DNA of 64,000 nt from DRPG01 sp964655065 (GTDB lineage: Bacteria; Myxococcota_A; UBA796; GCA-2862545), in the NCBI GenBank assembly GCA_964655065.1, contig CAZZLC010000020.1:1-64000 (forward strand). The letters are read 5' to 3'. The number at the start of each line of letters is the position of its first letter. Position 1 is the first letter of the stretch. Both the position numbers and the translations under genes were made by a program. Of the stretch, positions 1-8,332 are shown piece after piece. The notes below the pieces were generated by a model. That model ran no database searches. It saw only the letters and a list, made by a program, of their open reading frames with translations, and was not told the DNA's origin.

Positions 1-148
1 CCTGTCCCGGCCGCTGGATCAACACGGACAGCACTTCGGGGTTCGCGTACTAGGAACGAGGACGCGGATCGGAAGGTCAAAGGTCGAGGCTCCCGACCTG
101 GCTTAAAGGCGCGTACCGCGGAGCCTAGGGATCCGGGCAGGAGGACTC

Positions 149-517
149 ATGACCACCATCCGCGTAATCTGCCTCGTCCTGCTCGCCGGCTGCGCCCGTT
201 CGTCCCCGCCCGCCCCGAGCCTCGACGCGGCGACTCCCGTTCCGTCCGCCGCGAGCGCGGCCGAGGCTCCCGAGACGGCCCACCCGGCCTTCGCGGCCCA
301 GGTGGTCCAGCTGCGTCGCGACGGCGAACTCGAGCTCGCGGACGGCATCGTGAGCGAGGCCGACATCGCCGCGCAGCTCCGAGACCTCTCCGCCGACGGT
401 GACACGCTGCGGGTCGAGGTGGTGGGTCAGGTCTCGGACGCGTGGGTCGCGAAGGTCGAGCAGGCCGCACTCGACAACGGGTTTGCGGAAGTGGCAGTCA
501 ACCCGCCCCGTCCGTGA
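149..517 (+). CDS. Small lipoprotein with ExbD/TolR-like periplasmic domain
   Basis: A 122-residue protein. Its N-terminus is a short lipoprotein signal with lipobox LAGC (Cys15), followed by a Pro/Ala/Ser-rich linker to about residue 50. The C-terminal 70 residues (VVQLRRDG.ELELADG..., then an L...L helix, then LRVEVVGQVSDAWV...NGFAEVAV) resemble the periplasmic domain of ExbD/TolR, where a strand-helix-strand unit ends in a Gly-Phe-x-x-Val element. The usual ExbD transmembrane helix is absent and a lipid anchor takes its place. A strong AGGAG precedes the ATG. No ExbB or TonB gene lies in the window, so a motor partner is not shown. The ExbD resemblance is my reading of the pattern and could be coincidental. 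Confidence 0.6.
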   Translation: MTTIRVICLVLLAGCARSSPPAPSLDAATPVPSAASAAEAPETAHPAFAAQVVQLRRDGELELADGIVSEADIAAQLRDLSADGDTLRVEVVGQVSDAWVAKVEQAALDNGFAEVAVNPPRP

Positions 518-637
518 AGGGCGGCCATCCGCACCAGCAGACTCACCCGCACCCCACGCGATTCAATTATGCCGGCTTAAGTGTCCGAAATCGAGGGCGG
601 CGCCTACAGGGCGGGTGTTCCGAAACGGAGGCCCCTC

Positions 638-1819
638 GTGCGCACTGGCTACCTGACTCCCCTGACCCTCGTTCTGTTCGTGGGATGCTCCACTCCAGAG
701 TCCGCGGAACCGCCCGGACCCGACACCCCCGAAGATCTCGAACCGTCGACGACCGATACCGGCACGGACTGCATCGCTTCGGACGAGGTCTGCGACGGCA
801 TCGACAATGACTGCGACGGGGAGGTCGACGAGGACCCCACGGATGGCCAGGCGTACTTCGCCGACGCGGACCTCGATGGGTTCGGCAGTGCCGACGCACC
901 CGTGATCGCTTGTGAGCCGCCCGCTGGGCATGTCGACAACGATCGAGACTGCGACGACACCCGAGACGACGTCCATCCTGACGCCCTCGAGGTCTGCGAC
1001 GGCGTCGACAACGACTGTGACCCCTCCACCGCCGAGGCCGGCCTCGCCACGTTCTTCGGCGATGACGTCACGGTGGATTTCACCGACGACCTCACCGGAA
1101 CAGAGGTGGAACCTGCAGCCTTCACCCTGGACAGCCCTGGTGTCCTCCAGGTCTGTGAGGGCACCTGGTTCGTCCATCTCCGCGCCGAGGCCGACGTCGA
1201 CATCGTCGGGCCTGCTGGGCCCGAGGTCACCCTGCTCGACGGGGCGACGACGGGTCGGGTGCTGACGGTCGCCAGTACGACCGACGTGGGGCTGCAGGGC
1301 CTCACCATTCAGCACGGTCAGGCGACCCAGGGTGGAGGCGTGCGGGTCCTCGGTGACGCGAGCCTGATTGGCGAGGACGTGGTGTTGCGCGACAACGAGG
1401 CCGGCTTTGGCGGTGCAGTGCTCACGCAGGGCACGGTGACCCTGCGGGACTCGACCGTCCACGGCAATCTCGCCAGCGCCAATGGGCCTGCGATCTACAT
1501 CAGCGTGGGAGGTGGCTTCAACTTCGAGGACACGACGATCCGAGACAATGGGGGTTCTGGGCAGACCAACAAGGTAGTCATCCGGATCCGGCCCTCGGGA
1601 ACCTTGTCGTGCGTGAACTCGCAGCTCTACGGCAACACGAGGGCCATCACACTGGAGACCGACGCCAGCGCGACGTTCGACGACTGCGACTTCGTCGATC
1701 CCGTCACGAACGTCGGCAACGGCCCCGCCGACATCCTCTTCGACAACGCCCCCGAACTGACCGATCTGGGGACTGGGTTCACGGCGACCTGTGACGTCAA
1801 CGGGTGCATCCTACCCTGA
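638..1819 (+). CDS. MopE-repeat/beta-helix surface lipoprotein
   Basis: About 393 residues from GTG 638, chosen because it sits 7 nt after a GGAG and opens directly into a lipoprotein signal (lipobox FVGC, Cys17); an in-frame ATG at 581 lacks these features. Residues about 45-135 carry putative metal-binding MopE-type motifs (CDGIDNDCDG, DADLDGFG, CDGVDNDCD), known from methanotroph MopE and common in myxobacterial secreted proteins. The rest is a parallel beta-helix with repeated G-[GA]-V/I and DN/N turns (GVRVLGDAS, LRDNEAGFGGAV), like Pmp/autotransporter-type repeats. It is probably surface-exposed and calcium-stabilised; substrate unknown. It has the same architecture as the gene at 32268-33869, and the two are probably paralogues. 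Confidence 0.8.
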   Translation: MRTGYLTPLTLVLFVGCSTPESAEPPGPDTPEDLEPSTTDTGTDCIASDEVCDGIDNDCDGEVDEDPTDGQAYFADADLDGFGSADAPVIACEPPAGHVDNDRDCDDTRDDVHPDALEVCDGVDNDCDPSTAEAGLATFFGDDVTVDFTDDLTGTEVEPAAFTLDSPGVLQVCEGTWFVHLRAEADVDIVGPAGPEVTLLDGATTGRVLTVASTTDVGLQGLTIQHGQATQGGGVRVLGDASLIGEDVVLRDNEAGFGGAVLTQGTVTLRDSTVHGNLASANGPAIYISVGGGFNFEDTTIRDNGGSGQTNKVVIRIRPSGTLSCVNSQLYGNTRAITLETDASATFDDCDFVDPVTNVGNGPADILFDNAPELTDLGTGFTATCDVNGCILP

Positions 1820-1842
1820 CGGGGTCAGCGGCCGGAGCGAGC

Positions 1843-3336
1843 TCAGCGCGCGGCGTCCACGTAGCGCTCGCGCAGGTGGGTCTGGTACGCCTCCAGACCG
1901 AGGGGCGCGCCCGTAGCGACCTCCACCAGCTCGGGGGTCGTGTAGCGACTGCCGTGCTGGTGAACGTGATCGTGAAGCCACCCCACCAGCGGGCCGAAGT
2001 CGCCCCTCGCGAGGGAGCCCGAGAGGTCGTCGAGTGCACGGTCGGCCGCCGCGAAGAGCTGGGCGGCGAGCATCGCGCCGAGCGTATAGCTGGGGAAGTA
2101 GCCAAACGCGCCATCGAACCAGTGGATGTCCTGCAGGCACCCCCGACGGTCGTCGGGCGGCGTGAGGCCGAGCAGTCCCTCGAAGCCCTCGTTCCAAGCC
2201 CCAGGAAGGTCGGCTACCTGGAGATCCCCCCGCACGAGGGCCTTCTCCAGGCGATAGCGCAGCAGGATGTGCGCCGGATAGGTCACCTCGTCGGCGTCCA
2301 CCCGGATGAAGCTGGGCGAGACGCGGATGTTGCGGCGGTAGAGGTTCTCGGCGTCCCAGGCGGGCCCCGTCCCCCCGAAGGCCTCGCGCACGTGCTCGGC
2401 GGCGTACGACGAGAAGGCCCGGCTCCGGCACGCCTGCATCTCCACGAGCAGCGACTGGCTCTCGTGCACCGCCATCCCACGGGCCTTGCCCACCAGCTGC
2501 GAGCGCCAGGCCGCCGGAAGGTTGCGCTCGTACATCGCGTGGCCGCTCTCGTGGAGTACGCCCATGAGGCTCGAGGCAAAATCGTCGGCGTCGTAGCGCG
2601 TGGTGATCCGGATGTCGTCGGGATTGCCCCCGCAGAAGGGGTGGTGGCTCACGTCGAGGCGGCCCCGCGAGAAGTCGAACCCCACCGCCTTCATGAGGGT
2701 CTCACCGAGGCGCCGCTGCGCGCCGATGTCGAACGGGCCCTCGAGGGGGAGGACCGCGGGCCGGGCCGCCTGCGCCGCCTGGACCTCCTCGAGGAAGCCC
2801 GGGAGCCACGCTGCGAGGGCATCGAAGTGCGGGTCGATGTGAGCGCAGTGGGTGCCAGGCTCGTACTCGTCGAGCAGCGCCTCGTACGGCGTGAGCCCGA
2901 GTGCCTCGCCCTGGGCCCGGGCACTCTCGCGGACGAGCGCCACCACCTCGGTCAGATCGCCTTCAATGGCGCCAAAGTCGTTCTCGGCCCGCGCCGTTCG
3001 CCAGTGATGCTCACAGCGAGAGCAAGCCCGGGCGAGGGCCTCGACCAGATCCTTCGGCACGGCCGAGGCGTGGAGGAAGCGCCGCTCCATCTCGCGCAGG
3101 TTGGACCGCTCCCAGTCGTCGAGATCCTCGTCGCCCGCCCGTGCGAGCAGCTCTGCGGTGTCGGGCGCGGTGAGCAGCTCCTGCTGGATGACCTGGAGGA
3201 GCGCCATCTGATCGGCCCGACTCGCCGCAGCGGAGGGGCTCATGATGGTCGCGGTGTCCCACTGCATCACCGCCTCCACCTCCCCGAGGGTGAGGAGGCG
3301 GGCGAAGCGTTGCTCGAGCTCGGTATAGGCGTTCAT
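1843..3336 (-). CDS. M32 family metallocarboxypeptidase (carboxypeptidase Taq-like)
   Basis: A 497-residue protein of the usual M32 length (about 500). It should remove C-terminal residues from peptides in the cytoplasm; there is no signal peptide. The zinc site is visible: H262-E-S-G-H266 in LHESGHAMYE, with the third ligand Glu292 in the M32-typical HESQS segment. Family hallmarks such as the N-terminal helical lid with QWD and the DEYEPG segment near 156-161 are present. It is transcribed towards the lipoprotein gene at 638-1819, the stops being 23 nt apart. The start ATG at 3336 agrees with the usual M32 N-terminus (YxELexrfarl). Nothing unusual was seen. Confidence 0.93.
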   Translation of the reverse strand: MNAYTELEQRFARLLTLGEVEAVMQWDTATIMSPSAAASRADQMALLQVIQQELLTAPDTAELLARAGDEDLDDWERSNLREMERRFLHASAVPKDLVEALARACSRCEHHWRTARAENDFGAIEGDLTEVVALVRESARAQGEALGLTPYEALLDEYEPGTHCAHIDPHFDALAAWLPGFLEEVQAAQAARPAVLPLEGPFDIGAQRRLGETLMKAVGFDFSRGRLDVSHHPFCGGNPDDIRITTRYDADDFASSLMGVLHESGHAMYERNLPAAWRSQLVGKARGMAVHESQSLLVEMQACRSRAFSSYAAEHVREAFGGTGPAWDAENLYRRNIRVSPSFIRVDADEVTYPAHILLRYRLEKALVRGDLQVADLPGAWNEGFEGLLGLTPPDDRRGCLQDIHWFDGAFGYFPSYTLGAMLAAQLFAAADRALDDLSGSLARGDFGPLVGWLHDHVHQHGSRYTTPELVEVATGAPLGLEAYQTHLRERYVDAAR

Positions 3337-3405
3337 GACCTGATGAACGTAGCCCGACTCGGCGACGGCGCGTGCCTCGCGGACCTCTGCGGCTACCAGG
3401 TCCCG

Positions 3406-3804
3406 TCAGAAGGGATCGCAGGACGACATCGGAAAGTCGATGGCCTGGACGTCGTCACCGATCACGACCTCGTACTCCCCCTCGGGCAGGCCGCCCGGAA
3501 TGGTGCACGCGACCCGAGGCAGCCCGCAGTCGTCCGTACACGAGAGGTTCGGCCCGGACACCGCATTCTCCCAAACGATCTCGCTCGTCACCGTGATCGT
3601 CGAGCCCTCGACCGTGGCCTCGCAGCTTCCCCCCAGGTTGCGGCTGCAGCTCGACGACAGGCAATCCGGCGCGGTGACGGTCACCCGGACGTCGGAGCCG
3701 TCATCCTCGAGGCACACCGTTCCTTCGTCGATGTACGACACCGGCTCCCACTGCGTCTCGAGCAACTCACAGCCCAAGATGGCCAGCAACGCGCTCCACA
3801 TCAT
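3406..3804 (-). CDS. Small cysteine-rich lipoprotein, unknown function
   Basis: 132 residues from ATG 3804 (a second ATG follows at 3801), directly after GAGGAG. It starts with a very short lipoprotein signal ending in ILGC. The mature part has eight or more Cys residues (CLEDDG, CLSSSC, GGSC, LSCTDDCG, ACTIPGG, SSCDPF), consistent with a small disulfide-stabilised beta domain exported to the periplasm or outer membrane. The open frame extends further upstream to 4068, but that part lacks a signal and overlaps the divergent bioY region. I do not recognise the family. Confidence 0.7.
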   Translation of the reverse strand: MMWSALLAILGCELLETQWEPVSYIDEGTVCLEDDGSDVRVTVTAPDCLSSSCSRNLGGSCEATVEGSTITVTSEIVWENAVSGPNLSCTDDCGLPRVACTIPGGLPEGEYEVVIGDDVQAIDFPMSSCDPF

Positions 3805-3970
3805 CACCTTCTCCTCGGCCGCTCGTGTGCGGCCCGTACCCTCGAAAAGCAAGCCTCGTGCCAATGGAGAGACCTTGGTGATCGGCCCCGAGCGCAGGCG
3901 AACCGCGACAGCCGGATCGGGGGCCGCCGTTCGCCTGACCGGCGGCCCGCGCCGAAGTACAGCCACCGTC

Positions 3971-4513
3971 ATGAACGCGCTTCGCGCCATCGCGTGGCCC
4001 ATCGGCGGCGCCCTGTTGGTCGCCCTCGGTGCCCAGGTTGCCCTCCCCATGGTTCCCGTTCCGACCACGCTGCAGACCTTCGCGGTCGTCGTCTTCGCCC
4101 TGTGGCGCGGTCCGGTTGGCGGTTCGCTGTCCGCCGCGCTGTACCTGGGCCTCGTGGTCGCGGGACTCCCGGTGCTGTCGAGTGGTCAGGCCAGCGGCGG
4201 CCGGGCCTTCGTCGAGCTCGTGTCTGCCGGCTACGTCGTGGGCTTCGTCCCGGCTGCAGCGCTGGTGGGCTGGCTCGGCCAGCGCCCGTCCTTCGGGAGG
4301 TGGCTGGTCGCCGGGTTGCTCGGCCACGCCGTCGTGCTGGCCTCGGGTACCGTGGTGCTGGCCCTCCACGTCGGCTGGTCCTCCGCGATCGAACACGGCC
4401 TACGGCCTTTCCTGCTCGGCGCCTTGGCCAAGAGCGCCATCGCGGCAGCATCCGTGGTGGCACGCCCGCTACTGTGCGATCCTACGGCGTCCGCTGCAGG
4501 AGAACGTCCATGA
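3971..4513 (+). CDS. bioY: BioY family biotin transporter S component
   Basis: A 180-residue integral membrane protein with about six hydrophobic segments. It shows the BioY signature in order: LGAQVALPMVPVP-TTLQTFAV near residues 18-40, YLGLVVAGLPVLSSG near 55-70, and a Gly-rich SAGYVVGF segment. BioY binds biotin and works alone or with an ECF energising module (bioM/bioN), neither of which is in the window. No clear Shine-Dalgarno precedes ATG 3971; translation could start there with a very short leader. The stop codon overlaps the start of the next gene (ATGA), so the two are almost certainly co-transcribed. I saw no BirA-type operator upstream. Confidence 0.88.
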   Translation: MNALRAIAWPIGGALLVALGAQVALPMVPVPTTLQTFAVVVFALWRGPVGGSLSAALYLGLVVAGLPVLSSGQASGGRAFVELVSAGYVVGFVPAAALVGWLGQRPSFGRWLVAGLLGHAVVLASGTVVLALHVGWSSAIEHGLRPFLLGALAKSAIAAASVVARPLLCDPTASAAGERP

Positions 4514-5442
4514 GGGACCCCGAGACCACGGCCCGCCAGCTCGTTCGGCACTGGCGCGGCGACCACACCCAGCGCCAGTGGGCAGAAACCCTCGAGGTGC
4601 ACGCCAGCACGGTTGCTCACTGGGAGTCCGGACGGAACGGCACAGAGACCACAGTGGCGTTCCGGATGGCCGAGCTCGCGCGCCCGGGCACCCTCGAGCA
4701 GCTCAGCTCGTGGGTGAGCAGCGACTGGACGTCGCGCGTCGACACCGCGTCCACCGAGGGCATTGCCCTGCTGATGAACGATCTGCTACGCAAGCGCGAG
4801 CCCACCGCCGTCGCCAAGGCCGTCGGAGTCGACCGCAGCACGTTCGCCCGCTGGCTACGCGCCGCGAGCCAGCCGAAGCTGGCGCAGTTCATCGCCTTCC
4901 TCGAGGCCGTCTCCCTCGCGGAGACCGTGGTCCACCTGCTCGCACCTGCGTTCTCGATGGGCGACCCGCCGTATCGAGGCCTGTCGGAGCTCGGTCGCGA
5001 GGTCGCGCTCACCCTGAAGCTCGAGGCCTACCGACAGCTCCCGCGCCACGATCTCGCCTGGGTCGCCCGCATGGCCGGCCAGACCGAGGAGCAGGCCGCC
5101 GCCGGCCTCGCGGAGCTCGAGCGCCTGGGGTCGATCGACATGGGTGAGACGCACTGGGTCGTGCGCCGCACTCCCCCGTTCAGCTTCACGCTCTTTCCCC
5201 CACCCCCTCGCCCCGCCGAGCGGCGCATCCACCAGCTCCTCCACACGGGGCGTCTGCATCGGCACCACGTCTTCGTGGGCATCTTCAGCGAGCAGGATCG
5301 GGAGCGCATTCGCAAGGTCCTCTTCGATGCGGCCGCCGAGATCAAGCGCATCATCAAGCAGACCGGGCACGAAGGCGACCAGGTCGGGTACGTGAGCCTC
5401 GCGATGCTGATGTTGGGCGATCAACAGGTCGATCGACCGTGA
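4510..5442 (+). CDS. HTH transcriptional regulator, DUF4423/TIGR02147-like C-terminus
   Basis: 310 residues. Residues about 8-60 form an XRE-type HTH (QRQWAETLEVHASTVAHWESGRN). A second, diverged HTH-like segment follows at about 95-125 (AVAKAVGVDRSTFARWLRA). The second half contains a winged-helix-like stretch (LAWVARMAGQTEEQAAAGLAELERLG). Its C-terminal end (HHVFVGIFSEQDRERIRKVLFDAAAEI) resembles the end of the DUF4423/TIGR02147 family, which is abundant in Myxococcota and Fibrobacteres. It overlaps bioY by 4 nt, an unusual partner, so it may respond to biotin status or simply share a promoter. The ligand is unknown. Confidence 0.75.
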   Translation: MRDPETTARQLVRHWRGDHTQRQWAETLEVHASTVAHWESGRNGTETTVAFRMAELARPGTLEQLSSWVSSDWTSRVDTASTEGIALLMNDLLRKREPTAVAKAVGVDRSTFARWLRAASQPKLAQFIAFLEAVSLAETVVHLLAPAFSMGDPPYRGLSELGREVALTLKLEAYRQLPRHDLAWVARMAGQTEEQAAAGLAELERLGSIDMGETHWVVRRTPPFSFTLFPPPPRPAERRIHQLLHTGRLHRHHVFVGIFSEQDRERIRKVLFDAAAEIKRIIKQTGHEGDQVGYVSLAMLMLGDQQVDRP

Positions 5443-5515
5443 CCCGACCTCCGCTCCAGCCCGTGCCCACCCGCAGGTCTGTTTACGCCCGAGCTCACGT
5501 CGAGGCGAAGCCGTA

Positions 5516-5536
5516 AGCCGAGCTCTCCCTTCGGCT
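5516..5536 (+). terminator. Weak hairpin downstream of the HTH gene
   Basis: Six-base inverted repeat AGCCGA (5516-5521) and TCGGCT (5531-5536) with a 9-nt loop, 73 nt after the stop of the HTH gene and followed by a modest T-containing stretch (CGTTTAGTT). It could be a weak terminator ending the bioY-HTH transcript before the next lipoprotein gene. The stem is short, so the call is tentative. Confidence 0.25.
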
Positions 5537-5581
5537 CTGCGTCGTTTAGTTCCGTTGGCGTGACCACCTGTAGGAGCATCG

Positions 5582-6943
5582 ATGACCAGGGTCTGGCTGA
5601 TCCTCTGCGTCGCCACCGGCTGCACGACCACCGCTGTCGACCCCGAACCTGAACCGGGCCCGGGCCCGGACACGGGCGCTCCCCAGCAGACGGGGGACAC
5701 CGGCGCGATCTCCCGTCCCGAGTGCCCGGACGGACTCTGCCTCGTGGAAGGCCCGATCCTCGAAGACACCACGTTCCGGGCGGGCAACGCCTACCTGCTG
5801 CGCGGAACGGTCGTGGTGGGCAACGGCACCGATCCGGTGACCCTCACCATCGAGCCGGGTACGACGGTGCTCGGCGAGGTCGACACCAAGGGCCTGCTCG
5901 TCGTCGCGCGCCGAGCCGACCTCGTGGCCGACGGCACTCGGGATTCCCCCATCGTGATGACCTCGTCGAACCCCGCGGGCAGTCGCGCTCGGGGCGACTG
6001 GGGGGGGCTCGTGGTGAATGGACGGGCCCGGGTCAACCGGACCCCCTCCCCGCGCCGCGAAACCGGTACGTACGGGGGCGCCACGGACGACGACGACAGC
6101 GGCGTACTCCGGTACGTTCGTATCGAGTTTGCGGGCACCGAGCTCCAGCCCGACGAGCCTCTGCCCGGATTGCAGCTCAACGCGGTCGGAAGCCAGACCA
6201 CGATCGATCACGTACAGATTCATCGTTCCAACGGTGACGGAATCGGCCTGACTGGCGGCACCGTCAACCTGAAGCACGCGGTGATCTCCCAGACGACAGA
6301 CGATGGCCTGGACTGGTCGGAAGGCTGGACGGGCAAGGCGCAGTGGGTGGTGGTGCAGAGTCCCCAGGGAGAAGAGGCGAGCAGCCGGGGCATCGAAGGC
6401 GGCAACCTCGCGATCGACCCGACGGCGGGGCCTCCGACTTCCGACCCCGTCCTGGCGAACGTCACGCTCGTCGGGGACCTCGCCACCCCTCGCTCACCGG
6501 TCGGCCTCTTCCTGCGACAGGGCACCCAGGGCGAGGTGTGGAGCGCCCTCGTGAGCAACTTCCCTGGAGCCTGCCTGGACATCGACGACGTCGCGACGTG
6601 GGATGGCGTCGAGACCGGCGCCATCGACATTCGCGGCAGTCGCTTCGCGTGTTCCACCCTGGCGGTCGTCGACGATCAGGACCTCACCGACAATGGCGTC
6701 TTCGACCCCGCCGACCCCCTGGATCTGCTCGCGTGGCTTGCCGACGCCGCGCGAGGCAACGTGAGCGCCCCGACGGTCGCCTGGCTGGGGGACCCCACGA
6801 GCGTGGAGTCGCCGACGTTCGGCTCGTCCGAGACGGTGGCCGCGACGGGCCCGAGCGACCCCTTCTTCGAGGAGACCGACATTGTCGGCGCGGTGGGCCG
6901 CGACGACTGGACCGCGGGCTGGACCGCCTACCCGGCGCAGTAG
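5582..6943 (+). CDS. Beta-helix lipoprotein of the 'multidrug transporter'-misnamed family
   Basis: 453 residues with a lipoprotein signal (VATGC, Cys at about 14) and a Pro/Glu/Gly linker. The core is a right-handed beta-helix with the recognisable run: a TFRAGNAYLLRGTV segment, LTIEPGTTVLGE, LVVARRADLVADGT, PIVMTSSN, GDWGGLVVNGRA, GTYGGATDDDDSGVLRYVRIEFAG. This pattern belongs to a secreted family frequent in Bacteroidota and Myxococcota that databases often mislabel as a multidrug transporter. It has no transmembrane helices and cannot be one. The role is unknown, probably a surface carbohydrate-binding or structural protein. The sulfatase-fold gene follows after 24 nt, suggesting one transcript. 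Confidence 0.8.
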   Translation: MTRVWLILCVATGCTTTAVDPEPEPGPGPDTGAPQQTGDTGAISRPECPDGLCLVEGPILEDTTFRAGNAYLLRGTVVVGNGTDPVTLTIEPGTTVLGEVDTKGLLVVARRADLVADGTRDSPIVMTSSNPAGSRARGDWGGLVVNGRARVNRTPSPRRETGTYGGATDDDDSGVLRYVRIEFAGTELQPDEPLPGLQLNAVGSQTTIDHVQIHRSNGDGIGLTGGTVNLKHAVISQTTDDGLDWSEGWTGKAQWVVVQSPQGEEASSRGIEGGNLAIDPTAGPPTSDPVLANVTLVGDLATPRSPVGLFLRQGTQGEVWSALVSNFPGACLDIDDVATWDGVETGAIDIRGSRFACSTLAVVDDQDLTDNGVFDPADPLDLLAWLADAARGNVSAPTVAWLGDPTSVESPTFGSSETVAATGPSDPFFEETDIVGAVGRDDWTAGWTAYPAQ

Positions 6944-6967
6944 GCCGCGTCGCCAAAGGAGACATCG

Positions 6968-8332
6968 ATGACCAAGTCGTGGTTGCCACTGATCCTCGCC
7001 GGGTTCCTCGCCTGTCGACCGACCGAGCCGCCGGAGCCCGCCGACTCGACACCGCCCGACGAGACGGCCACCCCCACCGTGCCCCCTCCACCGGCGCCCG
7101 ACGTGCTCGCGTTCGAAGGCGACCGCCCGACGAACCTCCTGATCTTGTCTCTCGACACGGTGCGGTGGGACCGGGTGGGTCGTTACGCCGACGGCGACTC
7201 CCTCACGCCCTTCCTCGACGGGATCCTGGAGCAGTCCGTGGTGCTCGACCGCCACCACTCCTGCTCGAACTGGACCGCGCCGTCCATGCTCTGCGCGACG
7301 TCGGGTCTGTCCCCGATCGATGTCGGTGCGTTCGAGCCGCGCCAGGTGGCCGCCCAGCTGCCCACGGTAGCTCGCGTCCTCGATCGGGAGGGCTACCAGA
7401 CGCGGCTCGTGACGGCGAACACCTACTACTTCTCCCAACGCGACGCGCTCGGGTTCGAGGTGATCGAGGCGATTCCCTACCCGGAGACCGCCGACCGCGT
7501 CGTCGACGGCGTTCTCCAGCAGTACGACTCCACCCTGGACCCAGCGAGTCCCTGGTACCTCCACGGGCACCTGTTCGATCCGCACAAGCCGCTGTGTCCG
7601 CCCGAAGCCTACCGGGAAGGCGAGTCGGCCTTGCCGCCGCTCGGTCCAGACCTGGACCTCTGTCTGGAGTACCGCCAGACCCTCAACGCCCTGTGGCGAG
7701 ACGGGAACGCCGATCAGCGCGCCACCTTCCGGGCCCACCTCGAGTTCCTCTACGGAGGCGAGATGCGCTTCCTCGACGACCAGCTACGGCGGTTGTGGGA
7801 GGGCCTGGAGGCGCGCGGAGCGCTCGACGACACCCTCGTCGTCATCTTCTCGGACCACGGTGAGCAGTTCATGGAGCGACGGCCGATCGTCGACCACCCC
7901 TGGGACCTCTTCGCGGAGGAGAACCGTGCCGTGGCCGCATTCTGGGCCAAGAACCTCGCCCCGCTCACCGTGACCACCCGGACGGTGCACGAGGATCTGG
8001 CCGCGACGCTGTACACCCTGTTCGAAGCGCTTCCCGAGCGGCCGATCCGGGGACTGCCCCTGGGCACCGCGCCCGCCGACCGCGCGATCTGGCTGGTCCA
8101 CGAGCACAACGACGAGAACATCGTGGCCGTCGTCCAGGGCCACCACCAGCTGACGCTGAACTTCGGCGGCCCGCGCTTCTTCCACGACCTGGAGGCCGAT
8201 CCGAAGCAGCTCGACAACCTGTACGACCCGGAGAACGAAGACGTGCTCCAGCTCTGGACGGAGCTCGAGCCGGCCCTCGACGCGGTGGCATCCACGTTCC
8301 CGAGCTGGCCGGTCCCCGACCGCACGCCTTAA
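6968..8332 (+). CDS. Sulfatase/alkaline-phosphatase-superfamily lipoprotein with Thr nucleophile
   Basis: 454 residues; lipoprotein signal (FLAC, Cys16), Pro-rich linker, then the sulfatase fold from about residue 55. Metal-binding motifs are present: LSLDTVRWDRVG (Asp63) and FSDHGEQF. At the position of the formylglycine Cys/Ser of sulfatases (C/S-x-P-S-R) this protein has T103-A-P-S-M. It therefore cannot be matured to formylglycine, and Thr is the likely nucleophile, as in many phosphatidyl- or phosphoethanolamine-transferase relatives. It is thus more likely a phospho- or transferase-type hydrolase than a true sulfatase. RBS AAAGGAG precedes the ATG. Its stop codon overlaps that of the convergent tetR gene in a shared TTAA. 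Confidence 0.85.
   Translation: MTKSWLPLILAGFLACRPTEPPEPADSTPPDETATPTVPPPPAPDVLAFEGDRPTNLLILSLDTVRWDRVGRYADGDSLTPFLDGILEQSVVLDRHHSCSNWTAPSMLCATSGLSPIDVGAFEPRQVAAQLPTVARVLDREGYQTRLVTANTYYFSQRDALGFEVIEAIPYPETADRVVDGVLQQYDSTLDPASPWYLHGHLFDPHKPLCPPEAYREGESALPPLGPDLDLCLEYRQTLNALWRDGNADQRATFRAHLEFLYGGEMRFLDDQLRRLWEGLEARGALDDTLVVIFSDHGEQFMERRPIVDHPWDLFAEENRAVAAFWAKNLAPLTVTTRTVHEDLAATLYTLFEALPERPIRGLPLGTAPADRAIWLVHEHNDENIVAVVQGHHQLTLNFGGPRFFHDLEADPKQLDNLYDPENEDVLQLWTELEPALDAVASTFPSWPVPDRTP

Noticed and set aside
1..148. Possible gene remnant at the window's left edge.
   Set aside because: No frame with RBS, signal or codon bias on either strand; it appears to be the leader of the gene at 149.
581..637. 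Upstream ATG 581 as the start of the MopE/beta-helix lipoprotein.
   Set aside because: The extra 19 residues are charged and would bury the lipoprotein signal; GTG 638 has an RBS and gives a proper signal peptide.
1804..5442. A 1212-codon plus-strand frame across the M32 gene, continuous with the HTH gene.
   Set aside because: Only the part from 4510 is a protein. The upstream part is antisense to the carboxypeptidase and its third-position bias is inverted.
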